NCBI GenBank assembly: GCA_023436825.1
Contig: JAEZHS010000490.1
Coordinates: forward strand, 1 to 8,810
Length of the DNA stretch: 8,810 nt
Source: Pseudomonadota bacterium
GTDB lineage: Bacteria; Pseudomonadota; Alphaproteobacteria; Reyranellales; Reyranellaceae
Direction: 5' to 3'
How positions within the stretch are numbered: the stretch's first letter is position 1; each line of letters opens with the position of its first letter. The translations under genes were made by a program, and so were the position numbers. The notes beneath the pieces were generated by a model. It saw nothing but the letters and a program-made list of their open reading frames with translations, was not told the DNA's origin and searched no databases. Below, piece after piece: positions 6,890-8,810 of the stretch.

Positions 6890-7807
6890 TCACCTGCTCC
6901 CCCGCATGCGCGGATCCAACAGGTCGCGCAAGGCGTCACCGAATACGTTGATGGCGTAGACCACGATGGTGATGCAGAGGCCGGGCGCCAGCGCGAGCCA
7001 CGGCGCCATGTACATGTACGAGCGGCCCGAGCCCGACAGCATGCCGCCCCAGGTCGGCGCCGGCGGCGGCACGCCGAGCCCCAGGAACGCCAGGCCCGAT
7101 TCGGCCAGGATCACGGCGCCGACGCGGGTGGTGAAAAGCACGATCACCGGCGCCATGACGTTGGGCAGGATGTGCCTCCATAGAATGCGCAGCAGCGAGG
7201 CGCCGGTCGATTGCGCGGCATGGACATAGGCGTTCTCGCGCACCGACAGCACGGCACCGCGGATGATGCGGCTGCCGCCGATGCCGTAGAGCAGGCCCAG
7301 CAGCACGATCACCGGGCCCATGCCGGGACCGACCACCGACACCACCACGATCAGGATGATGAGGTCGGGGAAGCTCATCCAGGCATCGACGAAGCGCTGC
7401 ATGACCATGTCGAACTTGCCGCCGAGATAACCCGACACGATGCCGATCAGGATCGATACGACAGTGGCGAGCGCCGCGGCGCTGAGGCCGATGATCACCG
7501 AGAGTTGCGCGCCGTAGAGGCAGCGCGAGAGCATGTCGCGGCCGAGATTGTCGGTGCCCAGCCAGAACTTCTCCGACGGCGGCTTCAGGCGATTGATCGG
7601 GCTGATCTGGTTGAAGCCGTAGGGCGCCAGCCAGTCGGCGAAGATGCCGGCGAACAGGAACAGCACGCAGATCACGAAGCCGAAGGCGCCCAGCGGCTTG
7701 TCGCGGAACAGCCGGCCGATGAAGGAGATCGTGCCGCGACCGGGCAAGCGGCGGCGGCGTCCTGGAACAGGCGCGGACGGGCGGACGGTTTCGGCGACCG
7801 CGACCAT
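6890..7807 (-). CDS. ABC transporter permease (DppC/OppC-like)
   Basis: A 305-residue inner-membrane subunit forming half of the transport channel. After an Arg-rich cytoplasmic N-terminus (RRRRLPGRG) comes a first membrane segment at about 41-60, then the DppC/OppC-type periplasmic motif WLGTDNLGRDMLSR (82-95). Further hydrophobic segments lie near 101-126, 146-177, 216-235 and 267-289. The EAA loop that docks on the ATPases is YVHAAQSTGASLLRILWRHI (194-213), followed by LPNVMAPVIV. The end, FGDALRDLLDPRMRGSR, is typical of the family. The same frame stays open upstream as far as 8554, but that part is a low-complexity shadow of the other permease. The real start is the ATG at 7807, with GAGGT 7 bases upstream and a one-base TGATG overlap with the preceding permease stop. 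Translational coupling with that gene is expected. Confidence 0.95.
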   Translation of the reverse strand: MVAVAETVRPSAPVPGRRRRLPGRGTISFIGRLFRDKPLGAFGFVICVLFLFAGIFADWLAPYGFNQISPINRLKPPSEKFWLGTDNLGRDMLSRCLYGAQLSVIIGLSAAALATVVSILIGIVSGYLGGKFDMVMQRFVDAWMSFPDLIILIVVVSVVGPGMGPVIVLLGLLYGIGGSRIIRGAVLSVRENAYVHAAQSTGASLLRILWRHILPNVMAPVIVLFTTRVGAVILAESGLAFLGLGVPPPAPTWGGMLSGSGRSYMYMAPWLALAPGLCITIVVYAINVFGDALRDLLDPRMRGSR

Positions 7808-8763
7808 CAGCGATACCTCACCTTGGGATCGAGCAGGCCGTAGCTGAGGTCGACCAGCAGGTTGATCAACACCACGGCGACGCCGACGATCAGGAACACG
7901 CCGGTGATGATCGGGTAGTCGCGGGTGCTCACGGCCTCGAGCAGCAGCAGGCCCATGCCCGGGATGACGAAGATCTGCTCCATGATGACGGCGCCGCCCA
8001 CCAGCACGGGCGCCTGCAGGCCGACCAGGGTCACGACCGGGATCAGCGCGTTGCGCAGCGCATGGCGCAGGATGGTGGTGCGCGTCGCGAGTCCCTTGGC
8101 AAGCGCGGTGCGGATGTAGTCCTGGCGCATCACCTCCAGCATCATGGTGCGGGTCAGCCGCATGACGACGGCCGAGAAGGCCTTGCCCAGGATCAGCGCC
8201 GGGATCGCCATCTGCGCCAGGTTTCGGAGCGGATCCTGGGTAAAGGGGATGTACTTCACCTCGGGCGACCAACCCCACCAGATCGACGGGAACACCATCA
8301 CCAAGGTGCCGACCCAGAAGCCGGGCAGCGCCAGAGCGAGGATGGCGAAGGAGCGCGTGACGTAGTCGCCTACCGTGTCCTGGCGCACGGCCGAGTAGAC
8401 GCCGATCGGGATGCCGACCAGCAGCGCCACCACCAGCGCCATGACGCCGAGCTCGAAGGTGATGGGCAGGCGATGCAGCACCTCCTGCATCACCGAGCTG
8501 TTCTGCCACAACGACTTGCCCAGGCTGCCCTCGAGCACGATCGCGCCCAGCCATTTGAAGTACTGGCTGACCATCGGCTGGTCGAGGCCGAGCGCCGCCT
8601 CGAGCTGGGCGCGGCTCTTCTTGTCGGCGCCGATGTCGTTGGACGACAGCATCAGGTCGATGATGTCGCCCGGGATCAGCCGCACGGTGATGAACACGAT
8701 CAGGCTGGCGAACAGCAGCGTCGGGATCATCGCCAGCAGGCGGCGGATGATGTAGGCCTGCAT
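7807..8763 (-). CDS. ABC transporter permease (DppB/OppB-like)
   Basis: A 318-residue inner-membrane channel subunit, partner of the DppC/OppC-like permease. The N-terminus MQAYIIRRLLAMIPTLLFAS leads into membrane segment 1 (about 9-29), followed by RLIPGD, the family's characteristic first periplasmic motif. Other hydrophobic segments lie near 101-124, 136-158, 186-205, 240-260 and 288-308. The EAA loop is DYIRTALAKGLATRTTILRH (215-234), and FVIPGMG (265-271) is the conserved motif after it. The C-terminus is LLDPKVRYR. The frame also offers a TTG directly before the ATG (8766), which would add one Met. I prefer the ATG at 8763 because GAGGAG is then 7 bases away. It ends in TGA sharing one base with the next start codon (TGATG). 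The start lies 4 bp after the probable stop of an upstream gene, so the operon promoter is outside the window. Confidence 0.95.
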   Translation of the reverse strand: MQAYIIRRLLAMIPTLLFASLIVFITVRLIPGDIIDLMLSSNDIGADKKSRAQLEAALGLDQPMVSQYFKWLGAIVLEGSLGKSLWQNSSVMQEVLHRLPITFELGVMALVVALLVGIPIGVYSAVRQDTVGDYVTRSFAILALALPGFWVGTLVMVFPSIWWGWSPEVKYIPFTQDPLRNLAQMAIPALILGKAFSAVVMRLTRTMMLEVMRQDYIRTALAKGLATRTTILRHALRNALIPVVTLVGLQAPVLVGGAVIMEQIFVIPGMGLLLLEAVSTRDYPIITGVFLIVGVAVVLINLLVDLSYGLLDPKVRYR

Positions 8764-8767
8764 CAAC

Positions 8768-8810
8768 TCACTCCTCTTCCGGACCGCGCGCTTCCAGCGC
8801 GCTCATGAGC
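8768..8810 (-). CDS. C-terminal tail of a possible upstream gene, cut by window edge
   Basis: Reading leftwards from the right edge, one frame is open and codes for LMSALEARGPEEE followed by TGA at 8770-8768, 4 bp before the first permease ATG. An acidic, charged tail ending just before the next start and containing that gene's ribosome site is what the end of an upstream operon member would look like. With only 13-14 codons visible the function cannot be named. The stretch could also be untranslated leader, or a 12-residue leader peptide starting at the ATG at 8806. Confidence 0.35.
   Translation of the reverse strand, partial: LMSALEARGPEEE
8771..8776 (-). promoter_or_regulatory. Shine-Dalgarno GAGGAG deciding the first permease start
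   Basis: GAGGAG on the minus strand is 7 bases from the ATG at 8763 but only 4 from the adjacent TTG at 8766, favouring the ATG. It lies inside the last codons of the probable upstream reading frame. Confidence 0.65.

Noticed and set aside
7808..8554. N-terminal extension of the second permease to 8554
   Set aside because: The extension is a Arg/Gly/His-rich shadow of the first permease; the ATG at 7807 has a good ribosome site and the usual family N-terminus.
8786..8802. Inverted repeat GCGCGC with a 5-base loop, possible terminator upstream of the first permease
   Set aside because: No T-run follows on either strand, the stem is only 6 bp in GC-rich DNA, and it lies in a probable coding tail.

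Overview
The window is GC-rich and densely coded, with GTG/ATG starts, short intergenic gaps and start/stop overlaps. This fits a free-living, metabolically versatile alphaproteobacterium (for example a Rhizobiales or Rhodospirillales/Reyranella-like soil organism). That placement is an inference from base composition and gene content; no rRNA or other phylogenetic marker is present.

Layout. The left 2.25 kb is on the + strand. It holds the 3' part of a group A FAD-dependent aromatic-type monooxygenase (1-1055, N-terminus outside the window), followed after 15 bp by an acyl-CoA dehydrogenase (1071-2252, GTG start). The two look like one catabolic transcription unit. From 2269 to the right edge everything is on the - strand and reads as one operon converging on the first unit, with only 16 bp between the two stop codons. 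In transcription order it runs: tail of a possible upstream gene (8768-8810), inner-membrane permease of the DppB/OppB type (7807-8763), second permease of the DppC/OppC type (6890-7807), periplasmic family 5 solute-binding protein (5054-6748), two oligopeptide-type ATPases (3949-4926 and 2970-3968), and a secreted class A acid phosphatase/PAP2 protein (2269-2973).

How the genes work together. The five transporter genes make a complete peptide/nickel/opine-type (PepT family) ABC importer: binding protein, two permeases and two ATPases. The junctions are tight: TGATG between the permeases, a 20-bp overlap between the ATPases, and ATGA between the second ATPase and the phosphatase. The phosphatase therefore appears to be a translationally coupled sixth member, and a periplasmic dephosphorylation step linked to uptake is a reasonable hypothesis. 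The transported substrate cannot be read from the sequence.

The only two sizeable intergenic gaps in the operon flank the binding-protein gene. Each is almost filled by one copy of the same ~113-bp imperfect palindromic repeat, which may set the amount of binding protein relative to the membrane parts. No mobile element, tRNA, rRNA, CRISPR array or convincing intrinsic terminator was found. No gene-free stretch exceeds 300 bases (the longest is 141). I see a well-organised transporter operon with a few unusual details rather than a clearly new system.
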